Positions 1 through 16,008 are shown, counted from the stretch's first letter. The stretch: 64,000 bases of DNA from Brugia malayi (GCF_000002995.4 NW_025062476.1:6127001-6191000), one strand, 5' to 3'. A program made the numbers and translations. The notes: a model not told the origin generated them from the sequence alone.

Positions 1-575
1 AACAAACGTTGGTCTGATGTAACTGGGGATTGATTTTCTTGTTGTTCGTGTCACATATCCATCATTTGATTTGGTAGATGGAATTTTCACAAATGATACC
101 TTTCTGTAATCGATGTTTGTTTCTCCTTAAATTCTAAATTTATCATGGAGGTAGATCAACTCTAATTCTTTCAATTCAGCTTTTGTTAATATCCATTAGT
201 CTAGTAGTTGGGGAGTGAATTGCTATCCTGCAGTCGAAATTGTTATCTAATCAATATTCAAAATTTAAGTTAATCTTGAGGCAAATATAGTTTGGAAGCC
301 AGAAATGATAGCCAGTTCTCCTTGAAAGTCGTATTGATTGAAACTTACTAATGCGAAGAATGGACTAGAATGGGAAAGAGAACAACAGGAGTAAAGCTAG
401 GAGAGCTTTGGTATGATAGGGAAAGAATGTTGGAGGTTTCATTCAATATTAATCTCTTCGGAATTGCATTTTATATTTGCCATCTAATGAAATGTGATGA
501 AGGGAAGGACGACATACCCAGACTGCACAGTAAACTGATGATGGTCAAAAGAAAGGCAAAGATGAATTCATCTTC

Positions 576-657
576 AAATATATAGTTTAGTTGAATTCAA
601 AGGAAAATTTCAACACGTCCTTGCTTTTTTTTAGTAGATCGAAGATGCTAATGTTAA
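576..657. repeat. 82-bp dispersed direct repeat, copy 1
   Basis: This segment matches 918-999 along its whole length with scattered substitutions. Both copies contain a TTTAGTTGAATTCAAA core, a T-tract followed by TAG, and end in AATGTTAA. The copies are in the same orientation and enclose 260 bases holding the orphan exon at 704-901. I see no terminal inverted repeats or transposase. Confidence 0.85.
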
Positions 658-703
658 CCTGGATGATAAGTGCTAGTGATTGGTGTTGATAGTTCATACT
701 TAC

Positions 704-901
704 TGTATACAGCCCTCTGACGTGTATTGTCTCTGAAGTGTATCTGGTAGTGTCGAAATTTTGTTGGGGTGAGCATTTCCCGTACTGTACCCCACGAAGC
801 GGCAAAATGTGATCTAACGTTTGGGAACGGTATTCGTAGTGTAATACGTTGTAATTTTCCATTAACATTACCACTGCGAATATTAAGTTGGCCGCAACCA
901 T
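704..901 (-). CDS. orphan first exon, lipocalin-like N-terminus (partial)
   Basis: An ATG at 901 opens a 66-codon exon that ends at a strong donor (ACA then GTAAGTAT) in phase 0. The product starts with a hydrophobic stretch (residues 4-14) that could be a weak signal peptide. It then reads GKCSPQQNFDTTRYT at residues 41-55. A Cys followed by NFD..RY is how many lipocalins begin, but the invariant Gly-x-Trp that should follow is absent. No convincing downstream exon was found between 1 and 690, so the gene either continues outside the window or is a fragment. It lies between two 82-bp direct repeats, which raises the possibility of a duplicated gene piece. The lipocalin link is a weak inference. 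Confidence 0.4.
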
Positions 902-917
902 CTCAAATTTATCATTT

Positions 918-999
918 AAATATATGGTTTAGTTGAATTCAAAAGAAAATTCGAAGTGTTCTTGCCTTTTTTTTAGTAAATAGAAGATACTAATGTTAA
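918..999. repeat. 82-bp dispersed direct repeat, copy 2
   Basis: Second copy of the repeat at 576-657, same orientation. It lies immediately upstream (on the minus strand) of the start codon of the candidate exon at 704-901, so any promoter or 5' end of that exon would sit in repeat-derived sequence. Confidence 0.85.
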
Positions 1000-3900
1000 T
1001 TAGTATTTCACTTATATGCTATTATTTACTGCAGTAAAATGACTCATTCAAAATAAAACGAGATGTTTGCCTAAATTGCTTTGAAGATATACTAACAAAA
1101 GAAACTCGTACAAGAGTCTGAGATAGAGCTGCTACTGCGGGAACAACCGAATTGTGGTTTGTTGCGAATCGATAGAGAAGACTCTGAATCGGAAATATTC
1201 GTTACGAAAAGTGTTCCTATTGAATGATCAAGATCACAAGCAATTTTGCAGGGTAGATTCACTTGTTGGATTAAACGATTATTGAGATTTCTCCTTATCT
1301 GTCGAAGGCAGCACAATATGCTGCTATTTAGACCAGCTTTCGGTAGTAGTTTCGATTGCGAGGCGACAGTATATTCATATGTTTTTGATCTGAATCTCTA
1401 CAGGATAGATAAAAGGTTTCTTCTCTCACAATTATAATATGTTTGATAAACTTCGGGTTTTAAGTCTTTTGAAAATTTAGATAAATTCATCGTAAATAAT
1501 GGTAATCATTTCTGTTTTGATTTCCTAGCTTCACAAAACACTTTCACCTTATAATCGGAGAATTCTCCTTGTTTGCAGTTGCCCAAATGATAGCACTGAA
1601 TACTGCGAATAATGAAAGTTGTATTGTTAGCATCTTTTAACCATGATATACTTTTATGTGATACCTAAATGAAGGTAGTACTATAATTCGATAATATAGA
1701 TGAAGAATGAGACTGCTTAGGTATAGAAGTCTGTGATGAAGGAAAATGCAAGCAAATCAAATTTATAAAATGAAATACAATGAAATTATAAAGAAGTAGC
1801 TGGGAAAAAATGCACAGCGTTTTTACTTATTGTTTTATTTTTTAAAACTGAATGTCCTGGAACTTTATAACTTGCGATACGAGTTACCTTCATAACCGGT
1901 TTACAGTTCTTCCCTTCATAGTTTCTTACTTTCTCACATGTTTCAGTTCAATATCATTGAAGAAAAAATTGCACAGAATGTAATCAGTTATATTTTCCAT
2001 TTAGGTATTCCAGCAGTTCTTTCATAGTTCTCTGTGAACTGTTATCAATCTTTTTGCCACTAAAACTTAAGGCACGAAGTACAGAAATCTTGTTATATTC
2101 CGACAATTTTTTTTTTTTTTTTTCAAATCAATTAATAATGATTTCCTTGGTTTGAGTGCTAGCCGAGATTTCTGAAACATCAGAAATGTTGACCTATCTT
2201 GTGAAAAGTCAGTTTTACACATATTTGATTGATAATTTCCATTAATTTTCACTTTCATTTTTATCATATTTATGAACAATTTTAGAATAACAAAAGATGA
2301 ATGAGGAGGGAAAAGATTTGTAACAAAAAAGAAAACCAAATACTGCTCAGTACTTTAGCTTATTTGCTAACAGTTGACAAAAAATGTTGCATCAGAGTCA
2401 CTGTCTTTTATTTCTTCCTATCACTAGAATTAATCAATTTTTACCAATTAAAATATTTGTTGCCACATTAAATGCATTCTATTTTATATATAAATCAAAT
2501 TCTCTGTGCATTATCTCGAAAACAGAATTAAATTATTTATACTCACTATTAAAAAAAATTTTGTTGAAAAACACCATTAATAATAATAATTAGAATTTTT
2601 TTTTGAGGAAAAATTCGTTAAAAGTTTGAAAAAAGTTATAAGTTCTCAACAGTGAGAATAGTCTTATTTTCTTATTTTCTATTTATTTTTTCTAATAACA
2701 TTTTTATTGGAAGTTTTGCGAAAAACACAGTCTTTTTGTTACACCATTACTAAATCCAAAAAAAGCATTGTCAACTTTAAAGTGTTTTCTATAGTTGCAA
2801 ACTATAGAAATGCCAAATTAATCCTACTGAAGTAGCTTAATTTTGCTCGGAGGGTGTCAAATAAGCAAAGAATGACGGGTTTAAAAATGACGGTTTATTT
2901 AGAAAGAATCACATTTTTTTTTTTTTCATACTTTTGAAAATGCAGTTGAATGTTTCATTCATAGGTTTTTCTACCATGAAAATGTGACATTATGACTTTA
3001 TTCTGTAATGCATTGTCTGTAAATTACTTTCGGAAGATAATTGAGAACTGCTAAAGAATGTCTCGTCGTTTTGCTTATGCTTTCATTCAATTATTTCATG
3101 GATCACATTATCCTTTAAAATAGCCCCACCATCCCTCTTTTACTTCTCTTTGTCATTGATTTGATTTGATTTTTCGGGCTTCAGATATTACCGCATTTAA
3201 TTTAGTTCATTTCCTATAAGAATTGATATATATGAATATTGATCAGTGAAGTACGATCAAATCTTTTAACTGACACAAACGAATGGGTTCAAAAGGTTGA
3301 AGAGAGTATGAACGGATAATCATTGGTACACATTAAATCTTTTCTTTAGGTCTCCAAATGAAATTGTAGATAAGATCTTTTAAAAATAGCGAAATAACTG
3401 TAGTGCGATATTTGTACTTTTCGCTAACATCGAAAAATGCAATCATTTTGAGTGGACTTTTCAAGTTTAAAAAATTCTTTTAAAGTCATTTATACTTCTT
3501 GACAAACTCGTTTCTTTTCCCAGTAAACATTTTTTACTAAAAAAAAAAAAAAAAACATTTGCTAAAAAATTCACTACTAAACATTTACTAAAAAAAGATT
3601 TCTTAGTAAATCTTTAATATTTTTGAATTTGAAGTTATCTGTCCTCTATTACTTTATGTGGGTTGGTGACATCATTATCAGCATTCAGTTTTTATTATCA
3701 GGATTCAGTCTCCATTATCATCATTTAATTTCTATTATTAAGTATTAAATTCAAATGCGAGACAAACGACTGTATCTCTAAAATCTATTTATTCTTATAT
3801 TGCTTAGAAACAATTCAATCCTCCAATTAACTCGAAAAGAAGTTTCTGTTTTTTAATAGACGCTAAAGGAATGGAGGAAATCATTATTATAACCTCACAA

Positions 3901-5055
3901 TCTTCCTTTTTCCATTATTTTTTTTTAGATAAAGAAATTGACGACAATTTTAATTAAAATCTACTGTAATTCTTTTAATGCAAAAAAGTTGAGCGCAAAA
4001 TATTTCTTTTAAGCTATTTATGTCCGATCAAATTATATTAAGCAGCAACTACTTTTTAATTTCACTTTTTTTCAAGTCTATTAATGTTTCATTTTTCCAG
4101 CTTTTTCGTAAAGTATTTCCTCTCTTTCTCTGAAATATACTTGTACCAAACATTTAAAGTGAATCAACCGTGAGTAACATCTCTTTTGTTGAAATTGTTT
4201 TGTTGTTCATCACTGAATGTTGTCTTATATAAAAGAAAATACACTGCTGTAATGCTACATTCATCCTTAATTATCATATATTTTTGGCATTATCACTTTT
4301 TAAATCATTTCTTGAATATTTTTATTAAGTTTTCCCTGTCGTTCATTTGGGGTTGTTCTGTGATTTTCAACTTGCTCATCACAGTTACACTTCTTTTCGT
4401 GACTGTCAACACCGATTACTATAAAAATATTCCTATCTTGAGATCAGAAACTATTAATTCTTGCCTTATTATACTTGTAAAGTCTAAAATATAAGTAATT
4501 GTATTGCTTCCTCCCATCATTCCCATCAATCAATAAATAATATCTGCCATTCAATAAGTAGTATTCTTTTATTTGCGAAAAAAAATCATATGTTGCAAAA
4601 AGAGAATTTTGGTATATGAAAACGTGAATGAGAATAATAGACATTTGAAATAGAGTATGGGGAGAAAATTAATGAGTCACTTTTCATCTTTCATGGATGT
4701 GCCAATAAAGTAATCATTCTTCATTCAATATAATGCAAATTTGCGTAAATTATTCAAGCGCTAAGTAGTAAATGTTATCGAAAGATATTTTCGTGTCGAA
4801 TCTACGCTGAGGGAACTGAACCTTTTTTAAAAGATATTTCAGAATGTAGCAGGTATTATGAAGCAGTATCAAGATAACAAAATATATTTTCATTAAGTGT
4901 GTTCATTTAACTTACTTTTCCACGCTGCTTCTGGTCTTTTAATTTAGTAATTTTCTGATATTAATTTTATGCTGTTGTGTTGCAACATTCTAATTCATAA
5001 ATTAATACTTATTTGAATAAACGATGATTCATCTGGGTCTGGATCAATTCAATTA
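1000..5055. other. gene-poor AT-rich stretch
   Basis: About 4 kb with no exon chain I can support on either strand. It holds A/T homopolymers (for example near 2107-2122, 2914-2926 and 3539-3555) and a degenerate tandem at 3673-3739. The short open frames have no splice context and no recognisable domain. Confidence 0.6.
3673..3739. repeat. degenerate tandem of about 20 bp, three copies
   Basis: Three diverged units of roughly 20 bases follow one another, each starting with (C)ATTATCA and followed by an ATTCAGT- or ATTTAAT-like half. Confidence 0.5.
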
Positions 5056-6385
5056 ATGTCGACTTTAAGCTTATATAACTCTAAAGACGTTGCAGTTGTA
5101 TTCACACTTTTCTTTATCGGTAAGGTATTGGAATTTTTTAATTTTATTCGGAATACTAAGACAATCAATATTGGTTTATCAAAAGCAAAATTTGAATAAT
5201 CTTATTTAGAACTAAACTAGCATTTCGAACTCCTCGGAGTCAGCAACATTTTGCCATCTGTACGCAGCAATATATGGTTAGCAGAAGTATTGTGAATAAG
5301 CATGCAAACCTATTCAAAGATTTGATGGTCTGTAAAACTTGCAGTGTGTTCAGTGGCCTCTAGCCACATAGTACATACACCGTCACCAAAAGTGTTCAAA
5401 AGTCGTTTAAAAGGTCAGGTTGTCTGTTACGCTTGCATATCTTCCGCAAATGATTCTGATTCACAATCCTACGACAGCAGCTCCACTGCTGATCTATATC
5501 GGACACTTGAAAAAGTAAGAGTCTAGATTTTGGCTATGCTTGCATAGGAGTTGTGGTATTAGAGTTTATTATATCAGCGGCCTCATTATATATATGTACA
5601 TACATAGCGGCTCTAAAAAGCCTAAGAACTTATTCACTTATTATAAATTAGGAGAATTTGTTGCCGATCAATAAATTCTTGTAAATAGGCTGGATTGCTG
5701 ATACCAAAACATATAACAAAGTGTTTCGAATCATATCTCCCAAATAATCCAAATTATTATCAAACGGATTTAGTATTTTGCCCAAATACTGTTATGGAAC
5801 CAGGCGCATGTGTCAAACTGAAAGGACACCATAACGGTAATGTGTTTTTCCTTTTCAAATCAAATTTTGTAGTTTCTGAAATGAAATAATTTAGCACCTT
5901 TATTAATTTTACTGTCAGTTTATTTTTTATGAATTTAGAAATTTTCTAAAAATTTTCTTTCGTATTATGGAAACCATTCCAACAACATTCTAATTTTCTT
6001 CATAAAATTTCGTTTCATAAAACCTAATTCTTTCCGTCACTTCCCGTTACTATCAATTTTTCAATATTTCTCTTGATTTTTGTATCAGTGAGAGTCGGTT
6101 TATTTTGTCTCAAGGATTGTTAACATCTAAATTTCATTTGTAGGTGATCAATATATTTATCGTAATTGTTGGAGTAATATGTGGATTGATAAACGACCAT
6201 ATGCGCGACAGATGTCCGAGCGATGTTATATTGATGAGCTGGTGCAAAACTTTGTTGCAACAAGTGACAACAAAATATGTTTTTGCGAAGATGACCTTTG
6301 TAATAATAGCCATAGCACATTGCTTTTTTTATCCAATGACCTCTTCTTGATAATGATGTTTATTATATTTTTACACTTACATTAA
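5056..6385 (+). CDS. Ly6/uPAR-type GPI-anchored three-finger protein, 184 aa
   Basis: Four exons fit in phase: 5056-5119, 5414-5514, 5689-5836 and 6144-6385. Residues 1-21 form a hydrophobic signal peptide. The mature part begins GQVVCYAC (22-29), contains ten cysteines, and ends with the family hallmark CFCEDDLCNN (150-159). It closes with a hydrophobic tail (164-184) typical of a GPI-attachment signal. This is the layout of LU-domain proteins such as the QVR/Sleepless and ODR-2-like groups, which act at the cell surface, often as modulators of ion channels or receptors. The start was chosen because only this ATG gives a signal peptide whose donor (G then GTAAGG, phase 1) matches the second exon. 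The partner is unknown. The long loop rich in Ser and Asp between the second and third cysteines is unusual for the fold. Confidence 0.82.
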
Positions 6386-7786
6386 GTTTTTGCTGTTAGG
6401 ATTTCTTAGACAGAACAAATTATCATTATTATTTGCATTTCATATAGGCTGTGCTGAAGAAATATAAAAATATAGTACAAATAAAATCAACTGATCATCC
6501 GGATAATTGGCCACGGTTTTTCATAATTCATAATTAACTGATTGTTATCTCAACCCCGATGAAATACTTTAAACATAAAGTCAAAAGACTGAATCTATAC
6601 ATGAATATTTCATGTGAATTTATGTTACTACAATATTCTTCTTTTCTCGTAAACAGTTTGCATATGGTTGATGTAGCAATAAACCAAGAAGGCAAAACCA
6701 GAATTATTTTATCATTTAATATACCATGGCTTGTAATGGTGGCGGTAAAGAACGTCATGCATAACTACTTGAAATGAGTTCATGTGAATGTAACCAGGTC
6801 AGTCTACTAGCGATTCAGTGATTCAGGTAGCCATTACACCTCATCATCCATGCATATATTGGTCATTTTTCATTTCTAACACATTGGGTAATACTTGAAT
6901 TTCATGAGAGTGTGATGATGAATAAATTTCCAAAAGAAATCATTCGTCAACCATTGTAATACTGCATTGTTTCATTATAATTAAGGACAGATAAACATTT
7001 ACTTTAATAGTTTACGTCCACTTACTATGGAAATCACACTATATTTTACTTTGAAATTTCAAAATAAACTGCTGAAACATATTTTTATATTATAAAAATT
7101 TGTTAGTGAGGGGAATTAATTTATCGACTTCTGTGAGATAGTTCATTCTTCAACACAAATTTCATCTCAAGTTTCACAAAAATCTTATCATATGTTTTCC
7201 TTTTCAGCAACAGCACTTTCTAAACTTTGAAGTTAAAAGCTCAGAATGTTTAATTGGTGATTTAATTAAGGAAAGAATAAGTTTATGAAGACTGAAAAAA
7301 CACAGTTGTAAAGAAATGCACAAACACAAAAGGCATGATTATGAAGCTCAATCAGTAGTGAAATACAATAAAATCATATTCTGATACACTGAGGGAAATT
7401 AGCACCGTTAAATCCGGGAAGGCAACTGTCATATCAGGCAAACAAGTGTTGAAGGACAAAGTTCAAAAGACACAAATGAATAAATATCATCAAGATTGAA
7501 ATATCGAATCATATTAAGAAATTTTCTGAACTTCGAAGAAGCAATCTTAATGTACCTTTTTTGAACAAACAAAATTTAATACATGAAAAGAAGACACGAG
7601 AATTCTTTACAAGTTACGGATTTCTCTTCTTTTTCATCTAATTTTTCGAAAGATTTGATCCCTTTAATTTCTTTAATCGTTATTTGATGCTAATTACAAA
7701 TATTCATTTGTCCATAATTACTTCAGTAATAGATACTGCTCCTTAATTTCTTTCCGTCCGTTCAGACAAAAAATGCAACGATAATA
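6386..7786. other. intergenic, AT-rich
   Basis: Between the Ly6-type gene and the convergent 3' end of the sulfotransferase gene. Overlapping short open frames near 6534-6777 on both strands lack splice sites and recognisable motifs; I see no gene here. Confidence 0.6.
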
Positions 7787-9991
<2,205 letters not shown>

Positions 9992-10009
9992 TTTAGACAC
10001 ATATTTAAG

Positions 10010-10020
10010 TTCTGAAATGA
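10010..10020 (-). promoter_or_regulatory. probable spliced-leader trans-splice acceptor of the sulfotransferase gene
   Basis: On the minus strand CATTTCAG ends at 10012, about 20 bases before the start codon at 9991, with no obvious upstream coding exon. An unpaired acceptor just before the ATG is what nematode spliced-leader addition uses; a 5' UTR intron is the alternative. Confidence 0.5.
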
Positions 10021-13000
10021 TAAAAAAATTAGTTAGCTGTAAAAAAATTGAATAATTTGTTTTTAAGACAAAAACGGAAAATTCACTACTGCTTTTGGAT
10101 TAAATGGTAACTCACTGATAACGGCAGTAATACGCCGATCTTATTCTGCAATAAATGAAATTCATAAAGATGTTTTGAGATTAAGTGAAGAGATTATAAG
10201 GTCCAAAAACCGTAGCACATCAATATTAATAGACATTTAACTAGACAAATTTTTTTTTCAGATTAATAAACAAAAGGCAAAATGATTCAACTTTATAATA
10301 AGATTGAATCTTCATAAGCAATAATAAAGAAACTGTCTAACTATTTGGTAAGACTAAATTTCAATCATACCACTGCACTGTCAGTAATGATAAACAATGA
10401 AAATTCTCGAAATGCAGCTAGCACTTCTTAAGTTATTAGTTAAATCAGCATCCATGATTTTTTTAAATAAACTGAAAAATGCTAAGAAGCATGGCAAAAC
10501 TTTGAAATTCCTAATTGGAGTTGTGTTAATATTATCGAAAAAGAAAAAAATTACTAATGAAAGAAAATCCGCCGGATGAACATAACAGTTGCAAACAAAT
10601 TTGAAAATTGATTTCAACGAGTATTTTGAAGCTAACTAAAATTTTTCAGTTTTTACAAGTTTTCAGAATTTATCACAATCAGATGCAACGAAATTTGGAC
10701 TTTTTTCTGCGATTGAAAAGGGCAATTTCACAGTTTGCAAAATATATTGGCTTTAGTAAAGGGAATTAACACTAGCAGTGTTTTTGTTTACTCGGACGGA
10801 TGTAAAAAAAAAAAAGTTTCTGAATTATAATAATGGTTGCTATAAAATTTATATAAACAGGTAAGTATAAATGAAAGAATTCTTACCAATTTGCTATTTC
10901 TCATAAGAACAATATCAGGTCATTTTATTTCAGCAAAAATATGATAGATATTATTACAAATTAATTATATTTGGGTTTTAAACGCAATATAGGCTGCCAT
11001 TTTTATAGAAATAGTGTTTAATTATATTTATTAAAGGTACTGCACAATATCCGAATGGTAGTTATAATCAAAAATATAAAAATGAAAATAAATGAAGCAG
11101 GCAGAAAAGTGCACGCTTATTTATTTATCGTAAATCATTAAAAAAGTGCTATATTATTTGATGTCCGACCATATTTAGATTTTGAGAAAAGTTTGAAATG
11201 ACTTTCACAATAACATTAATGAATTTATGTGTATTCTATCAGCTACTTATAGAGTAAAAAATAAATATACCAAATTTGCTGATACTCCAACTAAATTACG
11301 TTTAAGATACTTCATATTTTATAATTTATAGTAATCAATAACGATCCTTTACTATAATCGGAACGAGAATATGCTTTAGTGACATTCTCAGTATATGTTA
11401 ATTACGAAAACTCGTAAATTAATAGATCTAAAATTAAATAAATTATAAAACAGAAGTGTGAAAAAAAAAGCACTTCATCAGAGACTGAAAGATTAGTATG
11501 CAATTTACGTTACAAATTGTTGTTGGCTATAAAAAAGAAAAAATTTATTTGGATAAAGGGCAAATGGATGGATGCCATTTAACAATTAAATTATGGCAGT
11601 GCAAAAGAGGCCTTTCACTTCTTTCGCAAAAAAAAAGTAATATATACAATGCAGAATTTGACGCTGTGAGAAACTTCTGAAATAAATTCAACATTAAAAA
11701 TCGAAAAACATTAAACTTGTTTCTATTTTTCTTTTCAATTTATGATTTAGAAAATTCGGCCATTAAACAGTTACTAAAAAATTCTAAGAAGCATCAATTC
11801 CAATCTATCCTATATTTATCATTCGGCAATGTCGAGGGTTACAATATAATGAATGAAAAAGAGAATTACATGGTATCATAGACAAAATATGAGTGATGAT
11901 GATCAATTGTTTGGAAGTAAAGGAAACCTCGAGACCACAAAAGAACTTGTTAATTTCTTTCATTTTCAAATTCTTTTGTTGTCAGATCATTTCCAAAGTT
12001 GAATTGGATAGTCTATTTTTCACTCCAAAATTGTTTAATGTTAAAAATTATGAAGAATTTGTTTTAGAGGCAAAAAAGCTTTTTGATCCAAAATTTTATA
12101 ACCAAAGAAAGTTTTGAAAGTTTCGTTACCATTAAAATTGATCAAGGTATAAAAGAAAGAATGGATTCAAAGGAAAAATTTGAAAAAGTTGTGAACAGAT
12201 AAAAATAGCTAAATGTTAATGTATAGGAGTTAAAAATTAATCATTAGAAGTAAAATAATTGAAAATGAACGTAAAGTAATATAAAGAGTAAAAAAACTAA
12301 ATTTTTTTTTTCCGTTAATAGCAATTAATTAATTATATTTAGAAATCTTTTTGCTACGAAATACTACTTAAACTCATTGCCTATAATAACTGTAAAATGA
12401 GGTAAAAGTAAGGAACGACTTGTATCAAGTCAATGATAAAACAAATGTATGCCTGAGTGAGCGCATATATACAAATATACATTGGTGAGTTTTTCGAGCA
12501 GGGCGATGAAAGTTCGGAAGATAATGCAGCTGTCGCTTTCCGCTGCTGAGTAACACCATCGTCGTCATATCGAGGCTCCGTCTCGTATATCCATCCTATC
12601 GTCACCCTATTATCACCAAAGAATACGAACTGTATATGCACTGTTGAAAATACGATTGACAGTTGATATTATCCGCGCTGGAAGTATTCATTTCTCATTT
12701 CATTTTGCTCAGTTATAAATTGGACATACATTAGAATTAGTAAATATCAATAAATGATTTATCTTATTTAAACTCGACTTATACCCTTTTTCTTCCAAAC
12801 TCATTTCGTACTGATAAAATCTCAGAATACTCTTTTAAAGCTAAAGCAAATACAGGAAAAAAAATGTAGCTAATGGGAGTTTTAAAATATTTCGAAATTT
12901 TTGCAACTGATGAACTAAAGTGCACTACATTCCCATTATTACTTAACATTAACTTTTGCGTTTTTTTTTTTTTGAATTTATGAACAAGAAATCTTTGCGA

Positions 13001-14843
13001 GTAATTGAAAACTTTTTCTAAATTACTACATATTGATTTGGAAAACCTGAAACGAAGACCTGAAATGAGCTTATTTCCATCGCTTATAAATAGTCTAACT
13101 ATAAGGTAAACTTTAAGCAAAAAAATGATTGCAAGAAACTGACGAATGTAGAAAATAATGCAGCAATAAATTTAGGACAGCATGTGGAAACCGCCTGCTT
13201 TCGAATTATGAAGAGAACAAGAAAATCATAAATCTTTCAATCAGGACAGACATAAGATTTGCTGAAGTCGTAACTTCGGTGCATTCATTTTTATTTCTTT
13301 TAATAAAAGTCAATTTTTACAATTTTGTTTCTATTGTTAAAAGCCAAACGTTTTGCAAGTTGTCATTTTTAACATTTGCGTGGAGGAAAACACATAGATA
13401 GAAAATGCTTTCATAAAATTTAGCAAATATGTTGCAAAGTGATATGAGTAAAATACGTGGGGAAATTGCGTCAACTGAAATTTCATTTCAACTGACTTTT
13501 CCATTTTATTAGTTTTCTACTTCCAATTGTTATTAATTATAAACTTTCTTTTTTTTTTTCATTTAATAAATAAATATAAATGAAGGTATTCGTGTCGTTA
13601 ACATCAGTAGGAACTCCTTAAGAGTTGCAAACTTGCAATGCTAGCAATAACAGCTTGTGCATAACATGCTACAAATTGGTCAAAATGCAAACAAAAAACA
13701 ATATCAGATAATTCTGAATATGTCAGCCCAATATCAGTTGAAATATGATATCGGATTTGAACTATTTCATTATGCTATGACTACTATTAGACATTGAAAT
13801 TTAAATTTCACTCCTTCATTAGGATAGAAAAAAATAGCACCAAGACAATCCTTTCATAAAAGCCGCAAATTTCAAAATTTTCAAGAAATTCCGGTTTTTT
13901 TTTTTTTGAAGACGCATAATATAACAAGATGGTTGGTCGTTTCAAGTCTTGTTGGGCATTTCCAATAGGATTTGCTTAAACATAAAATATATTAAATGTT
14001 ATATTTGTTATCGAGCTTTTCAGCCATGTCTATTTGGCAGAACATTCAACAGAAGTTACTGTGGGACAAAAAACGTACAAAACTTTGAAAAGAAAAAAAA
14101 CTGTGGAAGGATATGAGAATGAGATCGACTCGAATTTCAATACTATGAACGAAAAATTTTAAATTTCTGATAGCAAAATTTGGACCTTGGGATAAGAACC
14201 GAACAAGACTTTAAAAAGAGAAGAAACTGTCAGGACATTCACGCCCTATTAAGCATTGAGGGATAATTTATGAGTGCATATGGAATGGAATGGAAGAAGT
14301 GGGAAAGGTCAGCAGCGGCATCATCTGCGATTTTACAACCAGCATTAAACTTCAAAACTGTGCTATCATTTTAATATCAGTTGAAAAGTTGCTGATTTGC
14401 AATGAGAAGAAGGAAAATCAGCACGAATTTTGCGCATGCATTCATTTCAGGAAACTATTAATTACGATCAATTATTTTTCTGTTAATAGCTCGTAAAATT
14501 CATAGTAGTTTTTATCCATAGCAGTTGCAATTTTATAAAATGTCACGTTTTAGTGACAACTTTCATTTCCCCAAGGACAACTTTTCTTGGCAATGAAAAA
14601 CAAGTCACTTGGCTAGTCATTTTTAATCGCTTTAACTGAACCATTGATTTTCTCTGCGGTGAATTGAAAGTTGAGAAATGATGTAAATTTCTAAAAGAAA
14701 GGATTTACAAATCGATAATATTAATAGAATTTGCTTTAAATTATGGTGGCAATAAGCTTTGTTAAACTAAATTTGCTTAATACTCATTGCTTCCTTTATT
14801 TTATTCATTTGTCAAAAAAATGAGTTGAGATATTAGAAAAAGA

Positions 14844-14866
14844 AAAATAAATAAATAAATAAATAA
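14844..14866. repeat. AAAT tetranucleotide microsatellite
   Basis: Five to six consecutive AAAT-type units. Confidence 0.9.
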
Positions 14867-16008
14867 GGATAAAAGGAAATTTGATTGAAAATAGGTTATT
14901 AAATGCTATTTAAAAATATTCATTTCTACAGTGCACCAATTCATTTCTTATCATTGATGGCATTCTTCATTTGCTCAAAACTTTCCGGAAATTTCTCAAT
15001 TTGTCATTTCTTCGACTGCCATATAACATGATCGTATAGTTACCAGAAATATACCGATGCTATCAAGGATTTTGAAGTGAACAGCAGAGAGTGCTTTGTT
15101 ATCAGTTATTGACTGTTTATCATGGTTAGAATCAATATTGCATTGGAAACAATTTTGTCACCATTGCAGTCGAAAGATGAAATGAAACGAAATATTCACT
15201 ACAGCGGAAATTTCTTCTGTGACAAAAAGAAATCGGAAATTTAGCTTTAATGATTTTGAAATATTCTTTCAAATCTTTACCATTTTTATTTAAATTGCAT
15301 CAATATCATGAAAGTAGAAAAGAGATTCCAAGGAAAACAGAAACTTTTAAAGAAAAAAGAAAAGCGAAGACAAATCCTGCTCTCTGAGAAGCAATTTTTT
15401 TCTCTCCAACTTTCATCAAAAACCGGATATGAATACGTATCTTTTCTTCTTATCTTCAAATTATGAATATGTAAGTTGAAACGCTGGACGGAAGAGACGT
15501 CAATCACTAGTGTATCAATTTCTCCTGACATCTCATATTACGTTTGGATTTGTTTATTGTTTAACAAACCTTTAATAGATGAATAACATAGCATTTATTT
15601 CTCTTCATAACATTTTATGATAACGAAGTATTTGGTTCCAACCATTAGTTTAAAACTTATTCAAAGAGGAATCAGCAAAGTCTTAGTTCATAAAATAGAT
15701 ACTTCTTGCGCCTTTTTGTAAAACAGGCGCTCAAAGATAATCATAATTAGCTTCCACCGATCTGGTGCTTAACAGATTGACATACCGAATAGCTTTCACT
15801 AAATTCTTTCATATTATTATTTTTTTTTTTTTCGTTTCATTCCCAACATTTCTAAAATTGGAGGACAGGGAAGAGTTAGAAAATGGACATGTTACATCAA
15901 GAAAATACTGTTAAGAAAAACTTTATAATACTGCTCTACTATTTCAACGAATAATACTAATAATCTTCCCCTACTTTTTCTTTTCTTTAGCTACTTAAAA
16001 AATAAAAA

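Noticed and set aside
370..585. 71-codon open frame on the plus strand
   Set aside because: No splice context, no recognisable motif, and it ends inside the 82-bp repeat copy.
1092..1316. Minus-strand frame with Ser/Cys-rich end
   Set aside because: Could be a terminal exon, but no donor upstream fits and no domain is visible.
4186..4494. 102-codon hydrophobic frame, plus strand
   Set aside because: Starts with TTG, is made of AT-rich hydrophobic codons and lacks splice sites or a homologue I recognise.
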